A DNA stretch of 64,000 nucleotides, taken from assembly GCF_018688355.1 (NCBI RefSeq), contig NZ_CP061317.1, positions 1-64,000 of the forward strand. Direction: 5' to 3'. Within the stretch, counting starts at the first letter, position 1; each line of letters begins with the position of its first letter. Source of the stretch: Polynucleobacter sp. AP-Elch-400A-B2. GTDB taxonomy: Bacteria; Pseudomonadota; Gammaproteobacteria; Burkholderiales; Burkholderiaceae. Below are positions 45,801 through 54,558 of the stretch, in pieces. Under the pieces are notes generated by a model. The model did not search any database. It saw only the letters and a list, made by a program, of their open reading frames with translations, and had not been told where the DNA came from. The translations under genes were made by a program, and so were the position numbers.

Positions 45801-46926
45801 TAAGAAATTAGCTAAAGGCACTAAGATCGACAAGGAATACCTTGCTGACTTAGACAAATACCATTGGTTTGATGTTCGTCCAGCGGATGATGAAGTTGCC
45901 TCACAAGTTGAAGCAATCAAATCTTCTATCGAAGCGAAGCGTAAGCAGTTTGATGAGGCCTTCGAAGAGAAGCGCACCAAGCTTACCCAAGGCGATGATT
46001 TGCAGCCTGGCGTAACAAAGATGGTTAAGGTCTACTTGGCCGTTAAGCGTCGCTTACAGCCTGGTGACAAGATGGCTGGTCGTCACGGTAACAAGGGTGT
46101 GGTTTCTAAAATCGCTCCAGCGGAAGATATGCCATTCATGGCTGACGGACGCCCTGTTGACATCGTCTTGAATCCATTGGGCGTTCCTTCCCGTATGAAC
46201 GTAGGTCAGATCTTAGAAACCCACTTAGGTTGGGCGGCTCAAGGTATTGGTAAGCGTATTGATGAGATGGTTCGTCAACAGGCTAAACAAGCTGAACTCC
46301 GTAAGTTCATGAAGCAGCTTTACAACGAAACCGGTCGTATCGAAGATATCGATAACTTCACTGATGAGCAGATCAATGTTTTGGCTGAGAATTTACGCCA
46401 AGGCTTGCCATTCGCTACTCCAGTGTTTGACGGTGCTACTGAAGCAGAAATCGGACGCATGCTCGAGTTGGCTTATCCAGAAGAAGTAGCTACTTCTTTG
46501 AAGATGACCCCTTCACGTCAGCAAATGATTTTGTGCGACGGTCGTACTGGCGATCAGTTTGAGCGTCCTGTTACTGTTGGTGTAATGCACGTCTTGAAAC
46601 TCCACCATTTGGTCGATGACAAGATGCATGCACGTTCAACCGGACCTTACTCGTTAGTAACGCAACAGCCACTGGGCGGTAAAGCTCAGTTTGGTGGTCA
46701 GCGCTTTGGTGAGATGGAAGTTTGGGCCCTCGAAGCATACGGTGCTTCATATGTCTTGCAGGAAATGCTGACAGTGAAGTCCGATGACGTCGCAGGCCGT
46801 ACCAAGGTTTACGAAAACATCGTCAAGGGCGAGCACACAATTGATGCTGGCATGCCCGAATCCTTCAACGTGTTGGTAAAAGAAATCCGCTCGTTGGGTA
46901 TTGACATTGACATGGAGCGCAACTGA
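42826..46926 (+). CDS. rpoB: DNA-directed RNA polymerase subunit beta
   Basis: The catalytic beta subunit, 1366 residues from the ATG at 42826, which has CGGAG (42816-42820) 5 bases before it. A longer frame from 42769 would put a ribosome site within the coding region and adds no conserved sequence. It begins [18 protein letters not shown], as in betaproteobacteria. Rifampicin-region text ([30 protein letters not shown]) is wild-type in appearance. [13 protein letters not shown] and the C-terminal [13 protein letters not shown] are also seen. It is followed after 1 base by rpoC. Confidence 0.98.
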   Translation: [1366 protein letters not shown]

Positions 46927-46927
46927 T

Positions 46928-49900
46928 ATGAAAGCATTGCTCGATTTATTTAAGCAAACGCAGGGTGATGAGCAGTTTGATGTCATCAAGATTGGTCTTG
47001 CATCCCCTGAGAAAATTCGCTCATGGTCTTTTGGTGAAGTACGCAAACCAGAAACCATCAACTACCGGACTTTTAAGCCCGAGCGTGATGGTTTGTTCTG
47101 CGCCAAGATTTTTGGACCAACCAAAGACTACGAGTGCTTATGCGGTAAGTACAAGCGTTTAAAGTTCCGTGGCGTTATCTGCGAGAAGTGCGGCGTTGAA
47201 GTTACGCTCGCTAAGGTACGTCGTGAGCGTATGGGCCACATTGAGTTGGCAGCCCCTGTAGCGCACATCTGGTTCTTGAAGTCATTACCATCCCGTTTGG
47301 GTATGGTTCTCGATATGACCCTCCGGGACATCGAGCGCGTTCTTTACTTTGAAGCCTATGTCATTGTTGATCCTGGCATGACGCCTGAAGGCGCCATGAA
47401 GCGCGGTCAGATCATGTCTGAAGACGAGTACATTGCCAAGACTGAAGAGTACGGTGACGGCGCATTTACTGCCATCATGGGTGCAGAAGGTATTCGTGAT
47501 CTTTTGCGTTCGATTGATATCGATCGTGAAGTAGAGACCATTCGTGCTGATTTAAAAGCCACTGGTAGTGATGCCAAGATCAAGAAATACGCTAAGCGCT
47601 TAAAAGTGCTCGAGGCGTTCCAGACTTCAGGTATTAAGCCTGACTGGATGATCATGGAAGTATTGCCAGTATTGCCACCTGAATTGCGCCCATTGGTGCC
47701 ATTGGATGGCGGTCGCTTTGCTACTTCCGATTTGAACGATCTTTATCGTCGTGTGATTAACCGTAACAACCGTTTAAAGCGTTTGTTAGAGTTGCGCGCA
47801 CCAGAAATCATCGTTCGTAACGAAAAACGGATGTTGCAAGAAGCCGTTGACTCATTGCTCGACAACGGTCGTCGCGGTAAGGCTATGACTGGCGCTAACA
47901 AGCGTCCTCTCAAGTCCTTGGCCGAGATGATTAAAGGTAAGAGCGGTCGTTTCCGTCAAAACTTGTTGGGTAAACGTGTTGACTACTCAGGTCGTTCTGT
48001 CATCGTGGTTGGCCCAACATTGAAATTGCATCAGTGCGGCTTGCCAAAATTAATGGCCTTGGAATTGTTCAAGCCATTTATTTTCAACAAGCTTGAAACT
48101 TTAGGAATCGCAACCACTATTAAGGCTGCGAAGAAAGAAGTTGAAAGTCAGACTCCAATCGTTTGGGACATTCTCGAAGAAGTGATTCGTGAACATCCAA
48201 TCATGTTGAACCGTGCGCCTACATTGCACCGTCTTGGTATTCAGGCTTTCGAGCCAATGCTGATTGAAGGCAAGGCGATCCAATTACACCCATTAGTCTG
48301 CGCGGCATTTAACGCCGACTTTGACGGTGACCAAATGGCGGTTCACGTTCCTTTGTCGCTCGAAGCGCAAATGGAAGCACGTACCTTGATGTTGGCATCG
48401 AACAACGTATTGTTCCCTGCTAACGGCGAACCATCCATCGTTCCTTCCCAGGACGTGGTGTTGGGCCTGTACTACGCTACTCGTGACAAGATCAATGGCA
48501 AAGGCGAAGGTATGGTTTTCGCCAACATTACTGAAGTAATGCGTGCCTACGATGCTGGCCAGGTTGAATTAGCCTCCCGCGTTGCTGTGCGTATTACCGA
48601 GTTTGAGATCGTTGACAAAAAGGCAGAGGGCGATGCCCGTTTTGCTGAGAAGACTTCGATTTATCAAACTTCAGTTGGCCGTGCAATCTTGTCAGAAATC
48701 TTACCTAAGGGTATGACTTTTGAGGAAATTAATAAGCCTCTGAAGAAAAAAGAAATCTCACGCTTGATCAACACTTCATTCCGTAAGTGCGGTCTTCGTG
48801 AAACAGTGATTTTTGCTGACCGCCTCTTGCAGTCTGGTTTCCGCTTGGCGACTAACGCCGGTATCTCGGTTGCGATCGACGATATGCTGATTCCTAGCTC
48901 TAAAGAGCGCATCATCACTGAAGCTTCTACCAAGGTTAAAGAATATGACAAACAGTTCATGTCAGGTCTTGTAACCAATCAAGAGCGTTATAACAACGTG
49001 GTTGATATTTGGGGTGCTGCTGGTGACCAAGTTGGTAAAGCGATGATGGATGAGTTGTCACACGTTGACGTACTCGACCGTAACGGCAAAACTGTGCGTC
49101 AAGAATCTTTCAACTCTATCTACATGATGGCGGATTCTGGTGCGCGTGGATCTGCAGCGCAGATTCGTCAGTTGGCTGGTATGCGTGGTTTGATGGCGAA
49201 GCCTGATGGCTCCATTATTGAAACCCCAATTACTGCGAACTTCCGTGAAGGTTTGAACGTGTTGCAGTACTTCATCTCAACCCATGGCGCTCGTAAAGGT
49301 TTGGCTGATACGGCATTGAAGACAGCGAACTCAGGTTATTTGACACGTCGTTTATGCGACGTAACTCAAGACCTCGTTGTCATTGAAGATGATTGCGGTG
49401 CAACTACCGGCGTCACAATGAAGGCGCTTGTTGAAGGCGGTGAAATCATTGAAGCATTGCGTGATCGTATTTTAGGTCGTGTATGTATTGATGATGTCGT
49501 TCATCCTGATACACAAGAAGTGATCGTTCCACATGACACCTTGCTCGATGAAGATCACGTTGACCAAATCGTTGCCCTAGGTATCGATGAAGTTAAAGTT
49601 CGCACGGTGTTGTCATGCTTAACTCGCTTTGGCTTGTGCGCTAAGTGCTACGGACGTGATTTAGGTCGCGGTGGCTTGGTGAACGTGGGTGAAGCAGTTG
49701 GCGTGATCGCTGCTCAGTCCATCGGTGAGCCAGGTACACAGTTGACTATGCGTACCTTCCACATCGGCGGTGCAGCGTCACGTGCATTGGTTGCAAGCAA
49801 TATTGAAGCTAAGTCTAATGGCGCTTTGAAGTTCTCCGGCACGATGCGTGTTGTGAAGAACGCCAAGGGTGAGCAGATCGTGATTTCACGTTCAGGCGAA

Positions 49901-51190
49901 GCGGTGATCATTGACGATAACGGTCGTGAGCGTGAGCGTCATAAAGTACCTTACGGTGCAACACTCTTGTTTAAAGAAGATTCAGCAGTTAAGGCGGGCG
50001 CAAGCTTGGCAACATGGGATCCGCTAACACGTCCAATTATTTCTGAATACGCTGGTATTGCTCGCTTTGACAACGTTGAAGAAGGCGTTACTGTAGCTAA
50101 GCAGGTTGACGAAGTAACCGGCCTCTCCACCTTGGTGGTGATTGACGGCAAGCGTCGTAGTGCTGCTAGTAAAGGCGTTCGTCCAATGATCAACTTGGTT
50201 GATGCCAAAGGCGGCGAAGTGATGATTGCGGGTACAGATCACCCAGTAAACATCGGTTTGCAGGTTGGCGCTTTGATCACTGTTAAAGATGGTCAAAAAG
50301 TTGAAGTTGGTGAAGTGTTGGCACGTATTCCAATCGAATCACAGAAGACTCGCGACATTACCGGTGGTTTGCCACGCGTTGCTGAATTGTTCGAAGCGCG
50401 TTCGCCAAAAGATGCTGCTGTATTGGCTAAAGTTACTGGAACTGTTTCCTTCGGTAAAGAAACCAAAGGTAAGCAGCGTTTAGTGATTACCGATATGGAC
50501 GGCGAAGCGAATGAATTCTTGATTCCTAAAGAGAAACAAGTTCTCGTTCATGACGGTCAGGTTGTGAATAAGGGCGAGATGATTGTGGAAGGCCCTGCCG
50601 ATCCACACGATATCTTGACACTCAGAGGTATTGAAGAGTTGGCGATTTACATCGTGGACGAAGTTCAAGACGTTTACCGTTTGCAAGGCGTGAAGATTAA
50701 TGACAAGCACATTGAAGTGATCGTGCGTCAAATGTTACGTCGTGTGCAAATTACTGATGGTGGCGATACTGCCTACATCACTGGTGAGCAAGTTGAGCGT
50801 TCTAAGTTGTATGACGCAAACGATGCTGTGATTGCTCAAGGTAAGCGCCCAGCTCAGTTCGAGAATGTGTTGCTCGGTATTACTAAGGCATCCTTGTCGA
50901 CAGATAGCTTCATTTCAGCGGCTTCTTTCCAAGAAACCACCCGTGTATTGACCGAAGCCGCAATTATGGGCAAGACCGATACACTCCGTGGCCTCAAGGA
51001 AAACGTCATTATTGGTCGCCTGATTCCTGCTGGTACCGGCTTGTCTTACCGCCGTGCACGCAAGGTCAGAGAGCAATTCGAGCGTGATCGCGCTCAAATG
51101 ATTGCCGCCGAAGAGGAAGCAATGGCTGATATGCCTGTAGAAATAGAGGCTGAAGTGATTGCTCCTGCAGGGGAGGCTGATCCGGGCTAA
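46928..51190 (+). CDS. rpoC: DNA-directed RNA polymerase subunit beta'
   Basis: The beta' subunit, 1420 residues from the ATG at 46928, which follows rpoB by 1 base and has GGAG inside the end of rpoB. It begins MKALLDLFKQ. A zinc site starts with C70 (YECLCGKYKRLKFRGVICEKCG). The Mg-binding catalytic motif NADFDGDQ is at 462-469, and trigger-loop text (GLMAKPDGSIIETPITANFREGLNVLQYFISTHGARKGLADTALKTANSGYLTRRL) is present. The last residues are acidic and variable. A terminator follows. Confidence 0.98.
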   Translation: MKALLDLFKQTQGDEQFDVIKIGLASPEKIRSWSFGEVRKPETINYRTFKPERDGLFCAKIFGPTKDYECLCGKYKRLKFRGVICEKCGVEVTLAKVRRERMGHIELAAPVAHIWFLKSLPSRLGMVLDMTLRDIERVLYFEAYVIVDPGMTPEGAMKRGQIMSEDEYIAKTEEYGDGAFTAIMGAEGIRDLLRSIDIDREVETIRADLKATGSDAKIKKYAKRLKVLEAFQTSGIKPDWMIMEVLPVLPPELRPLVPLDGGRFATSDLNDLYRRVINRNNRLKRLLELRAPEIIVRNEKRMLQEAVDSLLDNGRRGKAMTGANKRPLKSLAEMIKGKSGRFRQNLLGKRVDYSGRSVIVVGPTLKLHQCGLPKLMALELFKPFIFNKLETLGIATTIKAAKKEVESQTPIVWDILEEVIREHPIMLNRAPTLHRLGIQAFEPMLIEGKAIQLHPLVCAAFNADFDGDQMAVHVPLSLEAQMEARTLMLASNNVLFPANGEPSIVPSQDVVLGLYYATRDKINGKGEGMVFANITEVMRAYDAGQVELASRVAVRITEFEIVDKKAEGDARFAEKTSIYQTSVGRAILSEILPKGMTFEEINKPLKKKEISRLINTSFRKCGLRETVIFADRLLQSGFRLATNAGISVAIDDMLIPSSKERIITEASTKVKEYDKQFMSGLVTNQERYNNVVDIWGAAGDQVGKAMMDELSHVDVLDRNGKTVRQESFNSIYMMADSGARGSAAQIRQLAGMRGLMAKPDGSIIETPITANFREGLNVLQYFISTHGARKGLADTALKTANSGYLTRRLCDVTQDLVVIEDDCGATTGVTMKALVEGGEIIEALRDRILGRVCIDDVVHPDTQEVIVPHDTLLDEDHVDQIVALGIDEVKVRTVLSCLTRFGLCAKCYGRDLGRGGLVNVGEAVGVIAAQSIGEPGTQLTMRTFHIGGAASRALVASNIEAKSNGALKFSGTMRVVKNAKGEQIVISRSGEAVIIDDNGRERERHKVPYGATLLFKEDSAVKAGASLATWDPLTRPIISEYAGIARFDNVEEGVTVAKQVDEVTGLSTLVVIDGKRRSAASKGVRPMINLVDAKGGEVMIAGTDHPVNIGLQVGALITVKDGQKVEVGEVLARIPIESQKTRDITGGLPRVAELFEARSPKDAAVLAKVTGTVSFGKETKGKQRLVITDMDGEANEFLIPKEKQVLVHDGQVVNKGEMIVEGPADPHDILTLRGIEELAIYIVDEVQDVYRLQGVKINDKHIEVIVRQMLRRVQITDGGDTAYITGEQVERSKLYDANDAVIAQGKRPAQFENVLLGITKASLSTDSFISAASFQETTRVLTEAAIMGKTDTLRGLKENVIIGRLIPAGTGLSYRRARKVREQFERDRAQMIAAEEEAMADMPVEIEAEVIAPAGEADPG

Positions 51191-51200
51191 TTTGGTAATT

Positions 51201-51224
51201 CTGGCCATAAATGGCCAGTTTTTT
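51201..51224 (+). terminator. Terminator after rpoC
   Basis: Stem CTGGCCA (51201-51207) pairs with TGGCCAG (51212-51218), loop TAAA, followed by TTTTTT (51219-51224). A good intrinsic terminator. Confidence 0.85.
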
Positions 51225-51234
51225 CCCCATTTGG

Positions 51235-51263
51235 TTGACGGAAAAGGCTGGCCAAGCTAGAAT
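51235..51263 (+). promoter_or_regulatory. str operon promoter before rpsL
   Basis: TTGACG (51235-51240, 5/6) and TAGAAT (51258-51263, 5/6) are separated by exactly 17 bases. It sits just after the rpoC terminator and about 105 bases before rpsL. Confidence 0.85.
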
Positions 51264-51367
51264 GCTGAGTTCTACTGATTCAGAAGAGGGTCTTTTTGAC
51301 CTAGAATTTATCTAAGTCATTGATTTTCTTGAAGAAAGCAACAAAGAAGTACTAACCGAGCTATTTT

Positions 51368-51748
51368 ATGCCAACAATTAATCAATTATTACGCAAGCCA
51401 AGAACACGGCTGACCGTTAAAAGTAAGAGCCCTGCGCTGCAAAACAGCCCGCAGCGCCGTGGTGTATGTACACGTGTGTACACAACTACTCCTAAGAAGC
51501 CTAACTCTGCCCTACGTAAAGTAGCTAAAGTTCGCTTAACCAATGGTTTTGAAGTCATTTCATACATTGGCGGTGAAGGCCATAACCTCCAGGAACACTC
51601 AGTCGTGTTGATCCGCGGTGGTCGTGTTAAGGATTTGCCTGGTGTTCGTTACCACATCGTTCGTGGCTCACTTGACTTGCAAGGTGTTAAAGACCGTAAG
51701 CAGTCTCGTTCCAAGTACGGCGCTAAGCGTGCTAAGAAATCCGCTTAA
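51368..51748 (+). CDS. rpsL: 30S ribosomal protein S12
   Basis: A decoding-centre protein of 126 residues. It has the streptomycin-region motif TPKKPNSALRKVAKVRL with K43 as the wild-type lysine, and GGRVKDLPGVRYH. Basic ends are typical. It begins the str operon with ATG at 51368. The gap to rpsG is 174 bases and carries a hairpin. Confidence 0.97.
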   Translation: MPTINQLLRKPRTRLTVKSKSPALQNSPQRRGVCTRVYTTTPKKPNSALRKVAKVRLTNGFEVISYIGGEGHNLQEHSVVLIRGGRVKDLPGVRYHIVRGSLDLQGVKDRKQSRSKYGAKRAKKSA

Positions 51749-51877
51749 TTTTTTAAGAATTAAGTAACAGTAGTTTTTGTATCAAGTCATTGTTTGTCAG
51801 ACTCAAAAGACAAGTAAGTGGTTGTTCCGTTTAGAGCTTGATGTATTTCAATCGCTAAATAGTAGGACAACCGGAGC

Positions 51878-51899
51878 GGGTGATCCATGTGGGTCGCCC
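51878..51899 (+). promoter_or_regulatory. Possible S7 control hairpin in the rpsL-rpsG gap
   Basis: GGGTGATCC (51878-51886) pairs with GGGTCGCCC (51891-51899) through nine pairs, two of them G-T, with an ATGT loop. It lies about 14 bases before the AGGAG site of rpsG. In E. coli S7 binds the same gap to control rpsG, so a related role is plausible. Confidence 0.4.
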
Positions 51900-51922
51900 C
51901 TAACTGAACTGAAGGAGTTGTT

Positions 51923-52393
51923 ATGCCACGTCGTCGTGAAGTTCCCAAACGGGAAATCCTGCCTGATCCAAAATTCGGCAATGTAGAAGTAGCAAAATTC
52001 ATGAACGTCCTGATGTTGGACGGCAAGAAATCGGTTGCAGAGCGTATCGTTTACGGTGCCTTTGATCACATCGAGAAAAAAGCAAACAAAGAACCACTCG
52101 AAGTTTTCTCAACAGCTATGGGCAACGTTAAGCCAATGGTTGAGGTGAAGAGTCGTCGAGTTGGTGGCGCTAACTACCAGGTTCCTGTTGAAGTTCGCCC
52201 ATCACGCCGTTCAGCTTTGGCAATGCGCTGGGTGCGCGAAGCCGCTAAAAAGCGCGGTGAAAAATCCATGGCTCAACGTTTGGCCAACGAATTATTAGAA
52301 GCTGCAGAAGGTCGCGGCGGAGCAATGAAGAAGCGTGAAGAAGTTCACCGTATGGCAGAAGCTAACAAAGCTTTCTCACATTTCCGCTTCTAA
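51923..52393 (+). CDS. rpsG: 30S ribosomal protein S7
   Basis: Nucleates the 30S head. It has 156 residues. MPRRREVPKREILPDPKFG starts the protein, as in betaproteobacteria, and GGANYQVPVEVRPSRRSALAMRW is the signature. AGGAG lies 8 bases upstream of ATG 51923. fusA follows after 27 bases. Confidence 0.97.
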   Translation: MPRRREVPKREILPDPKFGNVEVAKFMNVLMLDGKKSVAERIVYGAFDHIEKKANKEPLEVFSTAMGNVKPMVEVKSRRVGGANYQVPVEVRPSRRSALAMRWVREAAKKRGEKSMAQRLANELLEAAEGRGGAMKKREEVHRMAEANKAFSHFRF

Positions 52394-52420
52394 TCGCACA
52401 GCAAAGAAAAGGTACCAACA

Positions 52421-54523
52421 GTGGCACGTAAAACCCCTATCGAAAGATACCGTAATATCGGTATTTCTGCGCATATTGACGCAGGTAAGACAACAACAAC
52501 AGAACGTGTTTTGTTCTACACCGGTGTTAATCACAAAATTGGTGAAGTACATGATGGCGCTGCAACCATGGACTGGATGGAGCAAGAGCAGGAGCGTGGT
52601 ATCACGATTACTTCTGCTGCTACTACAACGTTCTGGAAGGGCATGGCTGGTAATTTTCCAGAGCACCGCATCAACATTATTGATACCCCAGGACACGTAG
52701 ACTTCACCATTGAAGTTGAGCGTTCAATGCGAGTTTTGGATGGCGCTTGCATGGTTTACTGTGCGGTAGGTGGTGTGCAGCCACAATCTGAAACTGTTTG
52801 GCGTCAAGCTAACAAGTATCACGTTCCGCGTTTGGCATTCGTAAACAAGATGGACCGTACTGGCGCGAATTTCTTCAAGGTCTATGATCAGATGAAATTA
52901 CGCCTTAAAGCAAACCCTATCTTGATCCAGATTCCGATTGGCGCTGAAGAAAACTTCAAAGGTGTTGTAGACCTGGTCAAAATGAAGGCCATCTATTGGG
53001 ATGAGGAATCACAAGGCACTAAATTTAATTACGAAGAAATTCCCGCTGAGTTGCAAGCATCTGCTGAAGAGTGGCGTGAGAAGTTACTCGAAGCCGCCGC
53101 TGAAAGCTCAGAAGAGTTGATGGAAAAGTACCTCGGCGGTGACGCATTGACCGAAGAAGAAATTAAAGCAGCATTGCGTCAACGCACAATTGCCAATGAA
53201 ATCATTCCAATGATGTGTGGAACAGCTTTCAAAAATAAGGGTGTTCAGGCGATGTTGGACGCAGTGGTTGAATTGCTGCCTTCACCATTAGATGTTCCAC
53301 CTGTCCCTTGTGAACTGGAAGACGGCACGCCTACGACACGTAGAGCCGCTGATGATGAGAAATTCTCAGCCTTGGCATTCAAGATCATGACTGACCCATT
53401 TGTTGGCCAGCTGATCTTCTTCCGTGTTTACTCAGGTGTAATGAAATCTGGCGACACGATCTACAACCCAATCAAGGGCAAGAAAGAACGTGTTGGTCGT
53501 TTGTTGCAGATGCATGCAAACGAACGTGAAGAAATTAAAGAAGTATTTGCGGGTGATATCGCAGCTGCAGTTGGTCTAAAAGACGCAACTACTGGCGAAA
53601 CACTGTGTGATCCAGATGGCATCGTGATTTTGGAGCGCATGGTATTCCCAGAGCCGGTGATCTCACAGGCAGTAGAGCCAAAGACAAAACCAGACCAAGA
53701 AAAAATGGGCCTTGCTTTAAATCGTTTGGCACAAGAAGATCCATCATTCCGCGTAAAGACAGACGAAGAGTCTGGCCAAACTATTATTTCCGGTATGGGC
53801 GAGCTCCATTTGGAAATTTTGGTTGACCGTATGCGTCGTGAATTTGGTGTTGAGGCAACTGTTGGTAAGCCACAAGTTGCTTATCGCGAAACTATTCGTA
53901 AGGTTTGCGAAGAAGTTGAAGGTAAATTTGTTAAGCAGTCTGGCGGTCGTGGTCAGTACGGACACGTTGTGCTCAAGCTTGAACCACAAGAGCCAGGCAA
54001 AGGTTTCCAATTCGTAGACGCTATTAAGGGCGGTGTAGTTCCACGTGAATATATCCCTGCAGTAGAAAAAGGAATTATCGAAACTTTGAACTCCGGTATT
54101 TTGGCTGGCTATCCAGTTGTAGATATCAAAGCAACATTGTTCTTCGGTTCATACCATGACGTTGACTCCAACGAAAACGCATTTAAGATGGCGGGTTCGA
54201 TGGCATTCAAAGACGGTATGCGCAAAGCATCACCAGTGTTGCTTGAACCAATGATGGCTGTTGAAGTTGAAACACCAGAAGATTTCATGGGTAACGTAAT
54301 GGGTGACCTCTCATCACGTCGCGGTATTTTGCAAGGTATGGATGACATTCCAGGGGGCGGAAAGATCGTTCGCGCTGAAGTGCCATTGGCAGAGATGTTT
54401 GGTTACTCAACTGGCTTGCGCTCGTTGACCCAAGGTCGCGCTACCTACACCATGGAATTTAAGCATTATTCCGAAGCACCTAAGAACGTTGCTGAAGCAG
54501 TTATGGCTGCTAAAGCGAAGTAA
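52421..54523 (+). CDS. fusA: Elongation factor G
   Basis: The GTPase that drives translocation and, with RRF, ribosome recycling. It has 700 residues with AHIDAGKTTTTERVLFYTG (G1), the effector-loop region HDGAATMDWMEQEQERGITITSA, DTPGHVDF and NKMDRTGANF (G4). The start is a GTG at 52421 with AAGG upstream. tuf follows after 50 bases, a gap that holds a DnaA-box-like sequence. Confidence 0.97.
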   Translation: MARKTPIERYRNIGISAHIDAGKTTTTERVLFYTGVNHKIGEVHDGAATMDWMEQEQERGITITSAATTTFWKGMAGNFPEHRINIIDTPGHVDFTIEVERSMRVLDGACMVYCAVGGVQPQSETVWRQANKYHVPRLAFVNKMDRTGANFFKVYDQMKLRLKANPILIQIPIGAEENFKGVVDLVKMKAIYWDEESQGTKFNYEEIPAELQASAEEWREKLLEAAAESSEELMEKYLGGDALTEEEIKAALRQRTIANEIIPMMCGTAFKNKGVQAMLDAVVELLPSPLDVPPVPCELEDGTPTTRRAADDEKFSALAFKIMTDPFVGQLIFFRVYSGVMKSGDTIYNPIKGKKERVGRLLQMHANEREEIKEVFAGDIAAAVGLKDATTGETLCDPDGIVILERMVFPEPVISQAVEPKTKPDQEKMGLALNRLAQEDPSFRVKTDEESGQTIISGMGELHLEILVDRMRREFGVEATVGKPQVAYRETIRKVCEEVEGKFVKQSGGRGQYGHVVLKLEPQEPGKGFQFVDAIKGGVVPREYIPAVEKGIIETLNSGILAGYPVVDIKATLFFGSYHDVDSNENAFKMAGSMAFKDGMRKASPVLLEPMMAVEVETPEDFMGNVMGDLSSRRGILQGMDDIPGGGKIVRAEVPLAEMFGYSTGLRSLTQGRATYTMEFKHYSEAPKNVAEAVMAAKAK

Positions 54524-54558
54524 TTTATCCACATTATTTTGAATATTGACTAGCTAAG

